Below are positions 18,472-28,157 of a stretch of 64,000 bases of DNA, piece by piece. The notes below the pieces were generated by a model. It was not told the origin of the DNA, did not search any database, and saw only the letters and a program-made list of their open reading frames with translations. Source of the stretch: Alcaligenes faecalis (GTDB lineage: Bacteria > Pseudomonadota > Gammaproteobacteria > Burkholderiales > Burkholderiaceae_B). The DNA is taken from assembly GCF_009497775.1 (NCBI RefSeq), contig NZ_CP031012.1, positions 248,001 through 312,000 on the forward strand, in the 5' to 3' direction. Both the position numbers and the translations under genes were made by a program. The first letter of the stretch is position 1. Each line of letters opens with the position of its first letter.

Positions 18472-18990
18472 ATGGCTTTGCTTCCTATCCTTAAATTTCC
18501 TGACCCACGTCTGCACACGGTGGCCAAACCTGTGCAGGAGGTCGACGACCGTATTCGCAAACTGGTCAAGGATATGGCCGAGACCATGTATGACGCGCCC
18601 GGCGTAGGACTGGCCGCGACGCAGGTTGACGTGCACGAGCGCGTGGTGGTCATTGACGTATCGGAAAGCGGCAATGAATTGCTGGTGCTGATCAACCCGG
18701 AAATCACCTGGAAAAGCGAAGAGCTGAAGGTCTACGAAGAAGGCTGCCTGTCTGTCCCTGATACCTACGACAAGGTGGAGCGCGCCGCCAGTATTCGCTT
18801 CAAGGCTCAGAACGAAAAAGGCGAGTGGTACGAGAAAGAAGCCGATGGCCTGCTGGCCGTGTGTGTTCAGCATGAACTGGACCACTTGGATGGCAAGGTG
18901 TTTGTGGAGTACCTGTCCGTGCTCAAGCGTGAGCGTATCCGCAGCCGTCTGCGCAAGCAGCAGCGTGAAGCATTGAAGGCAGGGCAATAG
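18472..18990 (+). CDS. def: Peptide deformylase
   Basis: Removes the formyl group from nascent polypeptides. The three metal-site motifs are intact: [14 protein letters not shown], and QHELDHLDG (HExxH). At 172 residues it has normal length. ATG 18472 ([14 protein letters not shown]) matches the usual family start; an ATG two codons upstream (18466) is equally possible. It is followed 5 bp later by fmt, so deformylation and initiator formylation are co-expressed. Confidence 0.97.
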   Translation: MALLPILKFPDPRLHTVAKPVQEVDDRIRKLVKDMAETMYDAPGVGLAATQVDVHERVVVIDVSESGNELLVLINPEITWKSEELKVYEEGCLSVPDTYDKVERAASIRFKAQNEKGEWYEKEADGLLAVCVQHELDHLDGKVFVEYLSVLKRERIRSRLRKQQREALKAGQ

Positions 18991-18995
18991 TCGCC

Positions 18996-19937
18996 ATGCG
19001 TATTGTTTTTGCCGGCACCCCGGATTTTGCCCGTATCGCCCTAGAGGCCCTGTTAGCGCAGGGCTTTGATGTTCCTTTGGTCATGACGCAGCCAGACCGT
19101 CCGGCTGGCCGTGGCATGAAGCTTAGTCCCAGCCCGGTCAAGCAAGCCGCTGTGAACGCCAATATCCCGGTGCTGCAGCCGCATAGCTTGCGTTTGGATG
19201 GCAAGTATCCCGAGGAAGCAGCTCAGGCCCGCCAGACCTTGCTGGATTTACAGCCGGATCTGATGGTGGTGGCCGCCTACGGCCTGATTTTGCCCAAGTG
19301 GACTTTGGAGCTGCCGCGCTACGGTTGCTTCAATATTCACGCCAGTCTCTTGCCTCGTTGGCGCGGTGCGGCACCGATTCAGCGTGCGATTCAGGCGGGT
19401 GATGCGGCCACGGGCATTACCATCATGCAGATGGATGAAGGCCTGGATACCGGCGATATGCTGGTGCGCAGCGAGCTGGCGATTCGTGATGATCACAGTG
19501 CCGCAACCTTGCATGACGATTTGGCGCAGCTGGGGGCACAGGCCTTGCTGGAAGCCTTGCAGCAAGTGCGTGATGGCACCTTGCAAGCGACTCCTCAGCC
19601 AGAAGAAGGCGTGACCTACGCTGAGAAACTGTCCAAGGCGGAGTCAGTGCTGGATTTAAGCCAGCCGGCCAAGGAACTGGAGCGCCGTATTCGCGCGTTT
19701 GACCCGGTGCCTGGCTCTACCCTGTCCCTGCCCGGTTTGGAGCAGCCCGTGAAGGTTTGGCGCGCTCAGGCAGTAGAGCAGAAGCATTCTGCGGAACCCG
19801 GCCAGGTACTGAACGTCAGTGCCCAAGGTATTGATGTGGCTTGCGGTGAAGGTGTGTTGCGTTTGCTGGAGCTGCAAAAAGCCGGTTCCAAGCGTCAGCC
19901 CGTCGCCGTCTTTGTGCAGGGCTGGCAGTCTCGCTAA
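18996..19937 (+). CDS. fmt: Methionyl-tRNA formyltransferase
   Basis: Formylates initiator Met-tRNA using 10-formyltetrahydrofolate. The 313-residue product shows the catalytic motif [18 protein letters not shown], the substrate loop [20 protein letters not shown], and the C-terminal OB-like domain. It lies in the def-fmt operon and ends 12 bp from a convergent DMT permease gene. Confidence 0.97.
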   Translation: MRIVFAGTPDFARIALEALLAQGFDVPLVMTQPDRPAGRGMKLSPSPVKQAAVNANIPVLQPHSLRLDGKYPEEAAQARQTLLDLQPDLMVVAAYGLILPKWTLELPRYGCFNIHASLLPRWRGAAPIQRAIQAGDAATGITIMQMDEGLDTGDMLVRSELAIRDDHSAATLHDDLAQLGAQALLEALQQVRDGTLQATPQPEEGVTYAEKLSKAESVLDLSQPAKELERRIRAFDPVPGSTLSLPGLEQPVKVWRAQAVEQKHSAEPGQVLNVSAQGIDVACGEGVLRLLELQKAGSKRQPVAVFVQGWQSR

Positions 19938-19949
19938 GTTCTGCAGGGG

Positions 19950-20885
19950 TCAGGCGCCAGCTCTGCTCTGGCGCCGCCACTCCAGAGTCCCAATCACAAT
20001 GCCGCTGGTACACACCACGGCAATCCCGATCCAGGTAAAGACATCCGGGAACTGACCCCAGATCAGCCACCCCAGTGCGGCTGCGGCCACAATTTGCAGA
20101 TACACAAATGGGGCCAGCAAAGACGCCGAGGCGCGTTGATAGGCCTGGATTTGCAGCAGATGGCCCAGACAACCCCACAGTCCGGTCGAAATCAGAATTA
20201 ACCATTGGAAAAAGCTCAGCTCTTTCAGGGCAGGCAGGGCGGCGGGCAGCAAAAAGGGCAGGGCAATGGTCAGGCAGATACTGCCGACTGCACCGCTCCA
20301 GATCAGGGTGGTCAGCGAATTGTCCACGGCCACGCGACGTGTTGCGATAAATTGCGTGGCGAACAGACAGGCGGTCATCAAACCAAACAGCACCCCTATT
20401 GGGTGCAGGCCAGCAGTAGGCCGGATGATGATCAGCACGCCCAGAAAGCCGACTCCGGCAGCCACCCAGCGGCTGATGCGCGGCGGTTCCTTCAGAATCC
20501 AGGGAGCAACGGATAGCACCAGCAAAGGCGCCAGAAAGTTGATGGAGGTAGCTTCGGCTTGAGGCAGATAGCTCAAGGCGTTGAAAAACGAAAAGGTGGA
20601 CAGCATCATCACTGTGCCACGCAGAATTTGTGCTTTGGGGCGGGAGCTGCGCAGGATCTTGCGGCCCTTGACCGGCAATACCAGCGCCAGCACCAGCCCC
20701 AGGTGGACGACGTAGCGAAACCAGCACATCACCAGCAGTGGCACGCCAAAGCCCATAATCCATTTGCCGCTGGCATCCAGACCCGACAGGGCCCAGGAAG
20801 ACAGAATCAGAATGAGCACCCCCGCCAATGGAAAGACCGCCGGTGTCATGGTCTGGGGCAAGGAGGAGGGTTGGGATGTGCTCAT
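19950..20885 (-). CDS. DMT superfamily (EamA) transporter
   Basis: Inner-membrane permease of the drug/metabolite transporter type, 311 residues with about ten hydrophobic segments in two EamA repeats. The second repeat contains FQWLILISTGLWGCLGHLLQIQAYQRASAS. The ATG at 20885 follows AGGAG. It lies about 70 bp downstream of the amidase gene on the same strand and may be the last gene of that operon, perhaps exporting a product. That role is inferred from position only. Confidence 0.88.
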   Translation of the reverse strand: MSTSQPSSLPQTMTPAVFPLAGVLILILSSWALSGLDASGKWIMGFGVPLLVMCWFRYVVHLGLVLALVLPVKGRKILRSSRPKAQILRGTVMMLSTFSFFNALSYLPQAEATSINFLAPLLVLSVAPWILKEPPRISRWVAAGVGFLGVLIIIRPTAGLHPIGVLFGLMTACLFATQFIATRRVAVDNSLTTLIWSGAVGSICLTIALPFLLPAALPALKELSFFQWLILISTGLWGCLGHLLQIQAYQRASASLLAPFVYLQIVAAAALGWLIWGQFPDVFTWIGIAVVCTSGIVIGTLEWRRQSRAGA

Positions 20886-20955
20886 GACAGGCTCCTGACG
20901 AAAAGCACAAGGACGGCCGGATGGCCGTCCTGGATCGAACGTAAATCTTACCGGA

Positions 20956-22311
20956 TTAGCGTTTGCGCAGGGGCAATACCCGTTCGATTGCTGAACCTAC
21001 TGCCAGGAGGTGTTCGTCGTGGTAGGCAGGTGCGGCCACCATCAGGCCCACAGGGGCTTCATCAGCCGCATGGCAAGGCAGCGACAGGGCGCAGCCGTCC
21101 AGGAAGTTGATCAGGGTGGGGTTACGCAATACCAGGCCGTTGGTGGCGAAGTAGACGTCGTCCGATTCTTTCAGGTCGGCAATGCGAGGAGCGACCACAG
21201 GCACGGTAGGCATCAGGACGGCGTCGTAGCGTTCCAGACGGCTTTCCACAGCGCTGATCCAGGCCTGGCGTGTGTCTTGCAGTTCGATGTAGTCGGCGCA
21301 GTCGATGTCCTTGCCGCGCAGGATGCGGGAGGCTACGCGTGGGTCGTATTGCTCGCCCTTGCTTTGCAGGGTGTCGCGGTGCACGGACCAGGCTTCGGCG
21401 CAGACAAAGCCGCCTTTGCGGTTGATCTGTGGCAGTTGGTCAAATTCGGGCAAATTGATTTCTTCGACTACAGCGCCTTGCTCACGCAGCAGGGCGATAG
21501 CGCGGTCAAAGGCAGCACGCACGGTTTCATCAATGCCGTCAAACACAAAGGTCTTGGGCACGGCCAGACGCAAGGTGTCCAGGGCAGGCGTTGCCACGGG
21601 CACATAAGGCTGGTCGGTCAGGATGGAGTCCACAATGGCGCAACACTCTACCGAGGCAGCCAGAGGGCCATTGGAGTCCAGGCTGCGCGACAAAGGCATG
21701 GTGCCTTCGCTGGGAACGCGCTCGGCGGTGGGTTTGAAGCCGGTCAGGCCGTTAAAGGCCGAAGGAATACGGATGGAGCCGCCCGTGTCGGTACCAATGG
21801 AGAAAACCGACATGCCCTGGGCAACCGCGACACCGGCGCCGGAGGACGAACCACCCGGGATGCGGGCATTGTCACGGTCCCAAACGGAACGAGGCGTACC
21901 GTAGTGGGGGTTGATGCCCAGACCGGAGAAGGCAAACTCGGTCATATTGGTGGAGCCGATCAGAATGGCACCGGCGCGCAGCAGGCGCTCCACAATGGTG
22001 GCGTTCTGTTCGGCCGGTTCGGCGTCTTTCAGTACAGCCGACCCACCCAGAGTGATGCAGCCCGCGATGTCATGCAGGTTCTTGACCGACATGGGCAGAC
22101 CTTCAACCAGCGAGCGGCTTAAACCGGCAGCGCGCAAAATGTCGGAGGCTTTGGCGGCGGCCAGAGCCTGTTCAGCAAACACTTCGATGAACGTGGCAGC
22201 GCCGTCACGGCTTTCGTCCTGGATACGGTCCAGGGCTTGCTGAGTCAGTTCGACCGAGGTGGTTTCGCCACGATCAAGAGCACGTTGCAATTCGGTAATA
22301 GTCGCTAGCAT
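20956..22311 (-). CDS. Amidase (amidase signature family)
   Basis: Hydrolyses a carboxylic amide or related C-N bond. The Ser-cisSer-Lys triad is complete: Lys77 in SVKNLHD, cis-Ser155 in PGGSSSGAG, and the nucleophile Ser179 in GTDTGGSIRIPSA, with the canonical spacing of 24 between the serines. At 451 residues it has the size of single-domain amidases. It sits with DUF2848, TRAP transporter and DUF1445 genes on one strand, so the substrate is probably a small amide delivered by the TRAP system (inference). GatA is less likely without gatB/gatC neighbours. Confidence 0.92.
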   Translation of the reverse strand: MLATITELQRALDRGETTSVELTQQALDRIQDESRDGAATFIEVFAEQALAAAKASDILRAAGLSRSLVEGLPMSVKNLHDIAGCITLGGSAVLKDAEPAEQNATIVERLLRAGAILIGSTNMTEFAFSGLGINPHYGTPRSVWDRDNARIPGGSSSGAGVAVAQGMSVFSIGTDTGGSIRIPSAFNGLTGFKPTAERVPSEGTMPLSRSLDSNGPLAASVECCAIVDSILTDQPYVPVATPALDTLRLAVPKTFVFDGIDETVRAAFDRAIALLREQGAVVEEINLPEFDQLPQINRKGGFVCAEAWSVHRDTLQSKGEQYDPRVASRILRGKDIDCADYIELQDTRQAWISAVESRLERYDAVLMPTVPVVAPRIADLKESDDVYFATNGLVLRNPTLINFLDGCALSLPCHAADEAPVGLMVAAPAYHDEHLLAVGSAIERVLPLRKR

Positions 22312-22353
22312 GGGTCACTCGCAAAATAAATGGGTGGGGCGGGCTGGGCCAGT

Positions 22354-23037
22354 TTAGGCTACTTCAGGCAGGATTTCGGTTACGTAGGTATGACGGATGC
22401 TGCGTTCGCGGCGGGGGTCATACAGTTCCATGGTGAACTGGGTAGCAGGACGAATGCCACCGATGGCACCGACCGTACCGCAGGTCATGCCAAAGCCTTC
22501 AGGCATGGTGGTGGACTGGAAGTAGCCTTCGATCAGTTCCAGCGGATTCTTCAGGGTGGACAAGGGACCGTCCTGGTACAGGACTTCCTTGCCGTCTTCC
22601 TGAATGTAGGCGCGGATGATCAGCTCGTCCCAGTAGTCGGTCACGTCGCTGAACAACCAGGCTTCGCGGGCAACGGGCTTGGCGCAGATCTGCTTGGACA
22701 GGGCCACGCTGTGGGCTTCCAGTACGCGGTCCGTGTGGTCCGAGGCCAGGCTGACCAGCAGGCGACCCTGGTGGTTGAACACAAACACTTCGGTCTCGCC
22801 GGACGAACCGGAGCCCACGACCTGGATGTCGGCATCCTGGATCATCTGGTTGGCGGCGATGCGGTAGTACAAAGGCACCGAGCTAGGGCGCGGTACGCCC
22901 AGTTCGGCCAGCTCTTCAATGTGGTGCTCGATGGCAGCCAGATCGCGGCCAGCCCAGCCGGCCACGATGCAGTGCTGCAAATCAGCTTCGATGATTTCAG
23001 TGTGGGTGGCCTGGGCCAGTTCAAAGGTCAAACGCAT
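22354..23037 (-). CDS. DUF2848 family protein
   Basis: A 227-residue cytoplasmic protein that I recognise as DUF2848. The segments VAGWAGRDLAAIEHHIEELAE, VPLYYRIAANQM and PEGFGMTCGTVGAIGGI are characteristic. The family's biochemical role is unknown to me. The C-terminal part resembles fumarylacetoacetate-hydrolase-like folds (QVVGSGSSGETEVFVF), which would fit a hydrolase or decarboxylase acting on a small acid, but this is inference. It lies between the TRAP large permease and amidase genes with gaps of 33 and 42 bp, so it is part of that operon. Confidence 0.85.
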   Translation of the reverse strand: MRLTFELAQATHTEIIEADLQHCIVAGWAGRDLAAIEHHIEELAELGVPRPSSVPLYYRIAANQMIQDADIQVVGSGSSGETEVFVFNHQGRLLVSLASDHTDRVLEAHSVALSKQICAKPVAREAWLFSDVTDYWDELIIRAYIQEDGKEVLYQDGPLSTLKNPLELIEGYFQSTTMPEGFGMTCGTVGAIGGIRPATQFTMELYDPRRERSIRHTYVTEILPEVA

Positions 23038-23070
23038 AGCAGTACTCGTTTACTCAAAGACAGATTGGGA

Positions 23071-24354
23071 TTAACCGAACAGGCGTGGCAGCCACAAAGC
23101 CAGATCCGGGAAGATAGCCAGCAGGCCCACCATGGCCAGCAGCATGATCACAAAGGGCAGGCTGCCCATCATGACGTCATTCATGCTGCCGCTCTTGCGC
23201 AGGCTCTGGACCACAAACAGGTTCAGACCAACAGGCGGAGTGATCAGCGCCACTTCCACCAGAATGATGATGGCAATACCCAGCCACACCGGATCAAAGC
23301 CCAGGGCGATCATGATGGGAGCCACGATAGGGATGGTGGTGATCATCATGGACAGGGTTTCCATGAAGCAGCCCAGCACCAGGTAGAACACCACGATGAT
23401 CATCAGCATGACCATGGGCGAGACACCCAGGCCCGTGATGGCGTCGGTCAGCGCATTGGTCAGGCCAGTGGCGGACATGACAAAGTTCAGGAAGGCCGAA
23501 CCGATCACGATCAGCATGATCATGGCGGTGGCTTTCATGGTGCCTTCCAGCACTTCCTTGATCATGTTCCAGCTCATACGGCCCGAGAAGGCAGCCAGAA
23601 TCAGAGCACCGACCACACCCAGGGCAGCAGCCTCGGTCGGGGTGGCAACACCGGCGTAAATCGAGCCCACGACCAGCAGGAAAATACCCAGTGGTGGAAC
23701 CAGGTGCACCAGGCTGGCAAAACGCTGGCCCCAGGAGGCCTTGATCTTCGCACCGCCCCATTTGGGTTTGACCATACATGCAGCAGCAATTGCCAACATG
23801 AACAGCAAGGCCATGCCCAAACCGGGGATGATGCCGGCCAGGTACAGCTTGGGCACAGAAGTATTGGTCAGTACACCGTAGATCACCAGGTTGATCGAAG
23901 GCGGAATCAGAATGCCCAAGGTACCGCCAGCGGCCAGGCTACCCAGGAACAGAGGCTCGTTATAGCCTTGTTTCTTGATTTGTGGCAGGGCCACGGTGCC
24001 CACGGTGGCGGCAGTGGCCACGCTGGAACCGGAGGTGGCGGCAAACAGGGCGCTGGCACCAATGTTGGCGTGCATCAGGCCGCCGGGCAGCCAGGACAGC
24101 CACAGGCTCATGGCGTTGTACATGCGTTCAGCCATGCCCGAGCGCAGCAGAATCTCGCCCAGCATGATGAACAGGGGAATGGCCACCAGCAGGAATTCGT
24201 TGCTGGTGCCCCAGGAAATTTCGCCCAATGCGCCGGTCAGGGGCAGCATGGAATACAGCGGGTCCAGAATCAGGCCCAAAACACCCAGGGCAGCGCCCAC
24301 GGGAATGCTCAGTCCGATCAGAACGAGCAGGAGAGTCAGTGCAGTACTAATCAT
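23071..24354 (-). CDS. TRAP transporter large permease (DctM family)
   Basis: The 12-helix ion-coupled membrane subunit of a TRAP transporter, 427 residues, almost entirely hydrophobic. DctM features include AIPLFIMLGEILLRSGMAERMYNAM, GSSVATAATVGTVALPQIKKQGY and GGTLGILIPPSINLVIYGVLT. It overlaps the small permease gene by 4 bp (ATGA). Together with the DctQ and DctP homologues it imports a carboxylate- or sulfonate-like anion by sodium symport (family knowledge). Confidence 0.95.
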   Translation of the reverse strand: MISTALTLLLVLIGLSIPVGAALGVLGLILDPLYSMLPLTGALGEISWGTSNEFLLVAIPLFIMLGEILLRSGMAERMYNAMSLWLSWLPGGLMHANIGASALFAATSGSSVATAATVGTVALPQIKKQGYNEPLFLGSLAAGGTLGILIPPSINLVIYGVLTNTSVPKLYLAGIIPGLGMALLFMLAIAAACMVKPKWGGAKIKASWGQRFASLVHLVPPLGIFLLVVGSIYAGVATPTEAAALGVVGALILAAFSGRMSWNMIKEVLEGTMKATAMIMLIVIGSAFLNFVMSATGLTNALTDAITGLGVSPMVMLMIIVVFYLVLGCFMETLSMMITTIPIVAPIMIALGFDPVWLGIAIIILVEVALITPPVGLNLFVVQSLRKSGSMNDVMMGSLPFVIMLLAMVGLLAIFPDLALWLPRLFG

Positions 24355-24971
24355 TTGGTGTCTCCGTGGACCATGCGTTGGCCGGCCTCGGCTTCTTCAA
24401 GGGCTTCTTCCTGGGTGCTGCGAATGCCGCACAGGTTCTGGATGGCGTTCAGGTCACCCGTGATCAGGGCCAGGCTGGAGCGCAGCAGCATCAGTGCCAG
24501 GACGACACACAGCCAGATCAGGCCTGCGACCCACAGAAACTGGGGAATCCACAGGGGAGTGCCCATTGCTGTGTTCGCCGTGGACTGGTTGGTCCAGGAG
24601 ATGTCGGCCACGCTGGTGGCATACAGGGTCAGATACACAATAAAGACCGAAAGTGCGACCAGGGCAATCCAGTCCAGCAGGGCGGCAAGGCGCACGGGCA
24701 GATGCTGGTAAATGGCGTCGATACGGATATTGGCGCGTTGCAAGGTGGCAAAGGACAAGGCCCAGGAGATGCTGATGGCAAAGGCATAGCCAGACAATTC
24801 ATCGGAGCCGCCTAGCGAGCGTCCGGTGAATTTGCGAAACAGCACATCGGCCGTGATGTAGAGAGCGCTGATCAAGGTCAGGCTGCCAGCAAACCAGATG
24901 GCGTAGCGCGACAGATTGGTAGCACCAGCCAGCAGGCGGTTGAGCATGGCGAATTTTTCGGTATTTTCCAT
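24351..24971 (-). CDS. TRAP transporter small permease (DctQ family)
   Basis: The four-helix membrane subunit of the TRAP transporter, 206 residues. Hydrophobic segments lie at about residues 20-42, 57-75, 98-120 and 145-165, with the family motif GSDELSGYAFAISISWALSFA. The C-terminal tail is long and charged (QEEALEEAEAGQRMVHGD). It is coupled to the large permease by a 4-bp overlap and separated from the binding-protein gene by 131 bp that hold a strong hairpin. Confidence 0.92.
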   Translation of the reverse strand: MENTEKFAMLNRLLAGATNLSRYAIWFAGSLTLISALYITADVLFRKFTGRSLGGSDELSGYAFAISISWALSFATLQRANIRIDAIYQHLPVRLAALLDWIALVALSVFIVYLTLYATSVADISWTNQSTANTAMGTPLWIPQFLWVAGLIWLCVVLALMLLRSSLALITGDLNAIQNLCGIRSTQEEALEEAEAGQRMVHGDTK

Positions 24972-25054
24972 GGCGTCTAACCCGTATAGGGTTCAGGGAG
25001 CTTATAAATGGACGAGTAGGCCCTGGAGACAGGGTGGGCCCAGGTGCTGGGCCA

Positions 25055-25084
25055 CCAACTGACGCGAGGGGTAGCGTCAGTTGG
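25055..25084. repeat. Perfect 11-bp-stem hairpin between TRAP binding-protein and permease genes
   Basis: CCAACTGACGC and GCGTCAGTTGG form a perfect 11-bp stem around an 8-base loop. It begins 18 bp past the binding-protein stop and lacks a T-run. This fits an intercistronic element that protects the dctP-like mRNA and lowers permease expression, as seen in other binding-protein operons (inference). Confidence 0.75.
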
Positions 25085-25102
25085 CAGTGACATCAAGTCA
25101 GA

Positions 25103-26149
25103 TTACTTCTTGGCTTCAAAGCCCAGGATCGGGCTCAGGCTGGTGTTAAAGGCCGCCACAGTGTCAGCGGAGCTACGCTCGGCCCACTTGGGCACCACGG
25201 TTTCGCTCATGACTTTCTTCAGCAGTTCGCGGTCAGCATCGGTAGGTTTGACCAGAGTCATCTTGCCTTTCAGAGGCTGGGTGCAAGCGTCGGCGCCGGT
25301 GTTGCAGTCATAGCCTTCCTGCGTTTCCTTGGCAGCGGCAACCCAGATTTCTTCGGTCATGGCCTTGATGTTGCTGGCCAGGAATTCCTGAACTTTGGGG
25401 TCCAGCTTGTTCCAGGTGCCCAGGTTGGCAGCGTGAATCTGCTGGTTCCAGTTGATCGGCATTTCGTACAGCTTGGAGCTGACTTCGTACCACTTGGCCG
25501 AGTAGCCGGACATGGAACCGGTAATGGCGCAATCGACCACACCGTTTTGCAGAGCAGGAACCACTTCACCAAATGGGATGGTTACGCTGTTGCCGCCCAG
25601 AGCCTGAACGAATTCAGCCTGTGTACGGCTGCTGGTACGCACTTTCTTGCCTTTCAGATCGCTCAGGCCGTTGAAGTTGCCGTTGCAAAACAGAACCTGG
25701 GCAGGGTAGGTGGAGAAACCTAGTACCTTGACGTTGTTCTTGGCGTAGAACGCTTCGTAAGCAGGAGTGAAGGCGTCGGTCAGCTTCTTGGCCACTTCGA
25801 TATCGGGAGCCAGGCCAGCCAGGTCGATGGCTTCGTTGATGGAGTTGTCGCTGGCGAAGTAGGCCAGCGTTGCTGTACCAAAAGGAATCACGCCTTGACC
25901 GATCAAGCGCATGATTTCAGGACCTTTCAGGCCCATGTCGTTAAAGCCCTTGATATCAGCGGTGATCTGGCCACCGGACAGCTCAGGCACTTTCTTGGCC
26001 CAGAAGGGCTGCTCTGTGTTCTGGTAGGCGGTCAGGTTGCTCAAGCCACCGACAACTTTCAGGGAAGTCTTGGGCAGTTCCTGGGCCATGGCGGCAGAGC
26101 CCAGGGCCAGCGAGCCTAAAGCCAGGGAGGTCAGTACGATTTTTTTCAT
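25103..26149 (-). CDS. TRAP transporter substrate-binding protein (DctP family)
   Basis: Periplasmic receptor of the TRAP system, 348 residues. Residues 1-22 form a signal peptide ending SAAMA. The conserved ligand arginine lies in GKKVRTSSRTQAEFV, followed by PFGEVVPALQNGVVDCAITG. The CDCNTGADAC-like region (YDCNTGADACTQ) has two close cysteines that could form a disulfide. The ATG at 26149 follows AGGAGCACC. The ligand is unknown. Neighbouring amidase and hydro-lyase-like genes suggest an amide- or hydroxyl-bearing acid. Confidence 0.94.
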   Translation of the reverse strand: MKKIVLTSLALGSLALGSAAMAQELPKTSLKVVGGLSNLTAYQNTEQPFWAKKVPELSGGQITADIKGFNDMGLKGPEIMRLIGQGVIPFGTATLAYFASDNSINEAIDLAGLAPDIEVAKKLTDAFTPAYEAFYAKNNVKVLGFSTYPAQVLFCNGNFNGLSDLKGKKVRTSSRTQAEFVQALGGNSVTIPFGEVVPALQNGVVDCAITGSMSGYSAKWYEVSSKLYEMPINWNQQIHAANLGTWNKLDPKVQEFLASNIKAMTEEIWVAAAKETQEGYDCNTGADACTQPLKGKMTLVKPTDADRELLKKVMSETVVPKWAERSSADTVAAFNTSLSPILGFEAKK

Positions 26150-26236
26150 AAGGTGCTCCTAATAGCGGTCCAGCTGTATGGTTGATAGAGTGCGCTCCCT
26201 TGTTGTCAGGGAGCTGCATATTGAAACCAAAGGGGC

Positions 26237-26256
26237 GACCGGTTTTTGGGCCGGTC
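26237..26256 (-). terminator. Hairpin after the DUF1445 gene
   Basis: The 6-bp GC stem GACCGG / CCGGTC around an 8-base loop lies 10 bp past the DUF1445 stop. No T-run follows on the minus strand. It may partly separate the hydro-lyase-like gene from the TRAP genes downstream. Confidence 0.35.
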
Positions 26257-26265
26257 AAAACTTGC

Positions 26266-27069
26266 TTAAAGCGCGGCCAGCCGTGTGTTGGGCAGGTCCG
26301 TAATCAACATATGGCCAGGGGCATGCGTGATACAAAACTGCGGCTTGGCCTGGGCGGCGACGGCTTGAGGGGTGACGCCGCAAGCCCAGAAAACGGGTAG
26401 TTCGTCGGGGCCGACTGGCACGGCATCGCCATAGTCGGGTTGTTGCAGGTCGCTGATTCCAATCAGGGACGGGTCGCCAATATGAACTGGGGCACCGTGC
26501 ACGGACGGAAAGCGCGAGGTGATCTGAATGGCGCGGATGGCATCGGCAGCACGCATGGGGCGCATCGATACCACCAGGGGGCCGGACAGGCGCTGTGTGC
26601 CCTGGGTTTGGATCGAGCTGCGATACATGGGCACATTCACGCCCGCACTGATATGGCGTACATCAATTCCGTCGGCCAGCAGCGCTTCTTCAAAGGAGAA
26701 GGAGCAGCCAATCAGAAAGGACACCAGATCATCACGCCAGACTTGCTCAATGTTCAGGGGCTCAGCGCTGAGCTCGCCATTCTGCCAGACACGGTAACGA
26801 GGGAAATCCGTGCGCAGATCAATCGAGCCACCCAAGGTTGGCACCTGAAACTGACCGGGTTCCGTCACGGCCAATAAAGGGCAGGGTTTGGGGTTGCGCT
26901 GACAAAACAGCAGGAACTCATCGGCCCAGTCCTTGGGCAGAATCATCAGGTTGGCCTGCACATAGCCTGCCGCCAGTCCCGCAGTGGGACCAGTGTGGAT
27001 TTCTTGACGGATCTGCTCGCGGCACGTTTCGGCCTCGGGCGCCAGTACAGGCAGGGTTTGCAGGTTCAT
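26266..27069 (-). CDS. DUF1445 (YcsI-type) family putative hydro-lyase
   Basis: A 267-residue protein of the DUF1445/D-glutamate-cyclase-like family, often labelled putative hydro-lyase. Characteristic segments are [69 protein letters not shown], and the C-terminal FWACGVTPQ and [10 protein letters not shown]. The conserved cysteines in IGCSFS and WACGVT may be functional. Homologues have been linked to 5-oxoproline/D-glutamate metabolism, but no pxpABC genes are present here. ATG 27069 is preferred over a GTG five codons upstream. Confidence 0.85.
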   Translation of the reverse strand: MNLQTLPVLAPEAETCREQIRQEIHTGPTAGLAAGYVQANLMILPKDWADEFLLFCQRNPKPCPLLAVTEPGQFQVPTLGGSIDLRTDFPRYRVWQNGELSAEPLNIEQVWRDDLVSFLIGCSFSFEEALLADGIDVRHISAGVNVPMYRSSIQTQGTQRLSGPLVVSMRPMRAADAIRAIQITSRFPSVHGAPVHIGDPSLIGISDLQQPDYGDAVPVGPDELPVFWACGVTPQAVAAQAKPQFCITHAPGHMLITDLPNTRLAAL

Positions 27070-27167
27070 GATGACCACTCGCACAAAGGGGGTTGATCAC
27101 AGCCTCGGATTGCAACCGATCAGATAATTTGTGTCCAATCGTATGTTTGAATCCTAGGCCATAACGA

Positions 27168-28067
27168 TTACTTATCGGACTGCACGTATTGTTGGGCGAT
27201 TTCCTGGGCGTGATTGGCCACGACGCGAGCAATATGACTGTCCGGCGAATCCATCCAGCAGGCAAAAAATTCGATGGCCGGCAGGGGCTGATCCACCTTC
27301 AAAAGGCGCAGTTTTCCCTCGGAAAGCTCGTCTTTTATGACCTCGGGAGCCAGCACGCTGGGGCCCATGGCATGACGTGTCATTTGCACGATTGTGCTTA
27401 GCGATGCGCTGCCAAAAATACGTGGAGATTTGACGCCGGCACGCAGCAGGGCTTCGCGTGTGGCGAGGTAGGGAACGCTACCGGAGGGATAGGTGATTAC
27501 AGGGTAAACCCCTAGCTCGGAAACGCTGACTTTGCGGCCATGCAGCTTCAATTCGGGGCTGGCGACCCAGCCTAATTGATAAGCGCACAGTCGAATGCAT
27601 TGTTCTTTGGGGTCCTGGCCTACGCCCACAATCATGGCCATATCAATCTGGAAGCTGGCCAGTTGCTGGCGCAGCACGCTGGTGGTGTCGACATGGATCT
27701 CGATGACCAGAGCCGGGTATTCCTGATGCAGCTTGTCGATCAGCTCGTGCAGCCAGGTCTGCACAATGGTTTCAGCCACGCCCAGACGCAGCAGGCCGCG
27801 GATGGCGTTCTGCTCTTTGGCCGCGCGCAGCATTTCGGTGCGCAAATCCAGCATGCGCTGCGCGTGCGACAACAACTCCTGGCCTTTGTCGGTCAGTTTG
27901 ATGCCCCGGGCACCCCGATCAAACAAGCGCAGCTCCAGACTGGATTCCAGTCCGGCAATGCGTTGAGAAATAGACGGTTGAGTCGTGTTGAGTTTTTCGG
28001 CAGCTGCCCGGAAACCGCCAAGCTCGGCAACCCATACAAAGGCTTCGATCTGTTTGAGATCAATCAT
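27168..28067 (-). CDS. LysR family transcriptional regulator
   Basis: DNA-binding regulator of 299 residues. The N-terminal helix-turn-helix (FVWVAELGGFRAAAEKLNTTQPSISQRIAGLE) is followed by a linker and an effector-binding domain of periplasmic-binding type. It lies upstream of, and on the same strand as, the DUF1445-TRAP-amidase genes with a 98-bp gap, rather than divergent as is usual for LysR genes. It is the likely regulator of that block (inference). The ATG at 28067 (MIDLKQIEAF) matches the family start. Confidence 0.93.
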   Translation of the reverse strand: MIDLKQIEAFVWVAELGGFRAAAEKLNTTQPSISQRIAGLESSLELRLFDRGARGIKLTDKGQELLSHAQRMLDLRTEMLRAAKEQNAIRGLLRLGVAETIVQTWLHELIDKLHQEYPALVIEIHVDTTSVLRQQLASFQIDMAMIVGVGQDPKEQCIRLCAYQLGWVASPELKLHGRKVSVSELGVYPVITYPSGSVPYLATREALLRAGVKSPRIFGSASLSTIVQMTRHAMGPSVLAPEVIKDELSEGKLRLLKVDQPLPAIEFFACWMDSPDSHIARVVANHAQEIAQQYVQSDK

Positions 28068-28157
28068 GTTTCCGGTCCAGAAAATAGGCAGTCTTATTAT
28101 GCCTGATGGCAATTGGCGGGCATAAGTAGAGCTAGCGGATATTTTTCTGCATCTTTG

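Noticed and set aside
20956..22311. GatA subunit of Glu-tRNA(Gln) amidotransferase
   Set aside because: No gatB or gatC is adjacent, and the gene belongs to a transport/catabolic block.
22330..24711. A 793-codon open frame on the plus strand opposite the DUF2848 and TRAP permease genes
   Set aside because: It runs antisense to three well-supported genes, is rich in His/Gln in the manner of reversed high-GC codons, and shows no domain. It is an artefact of codon bias.
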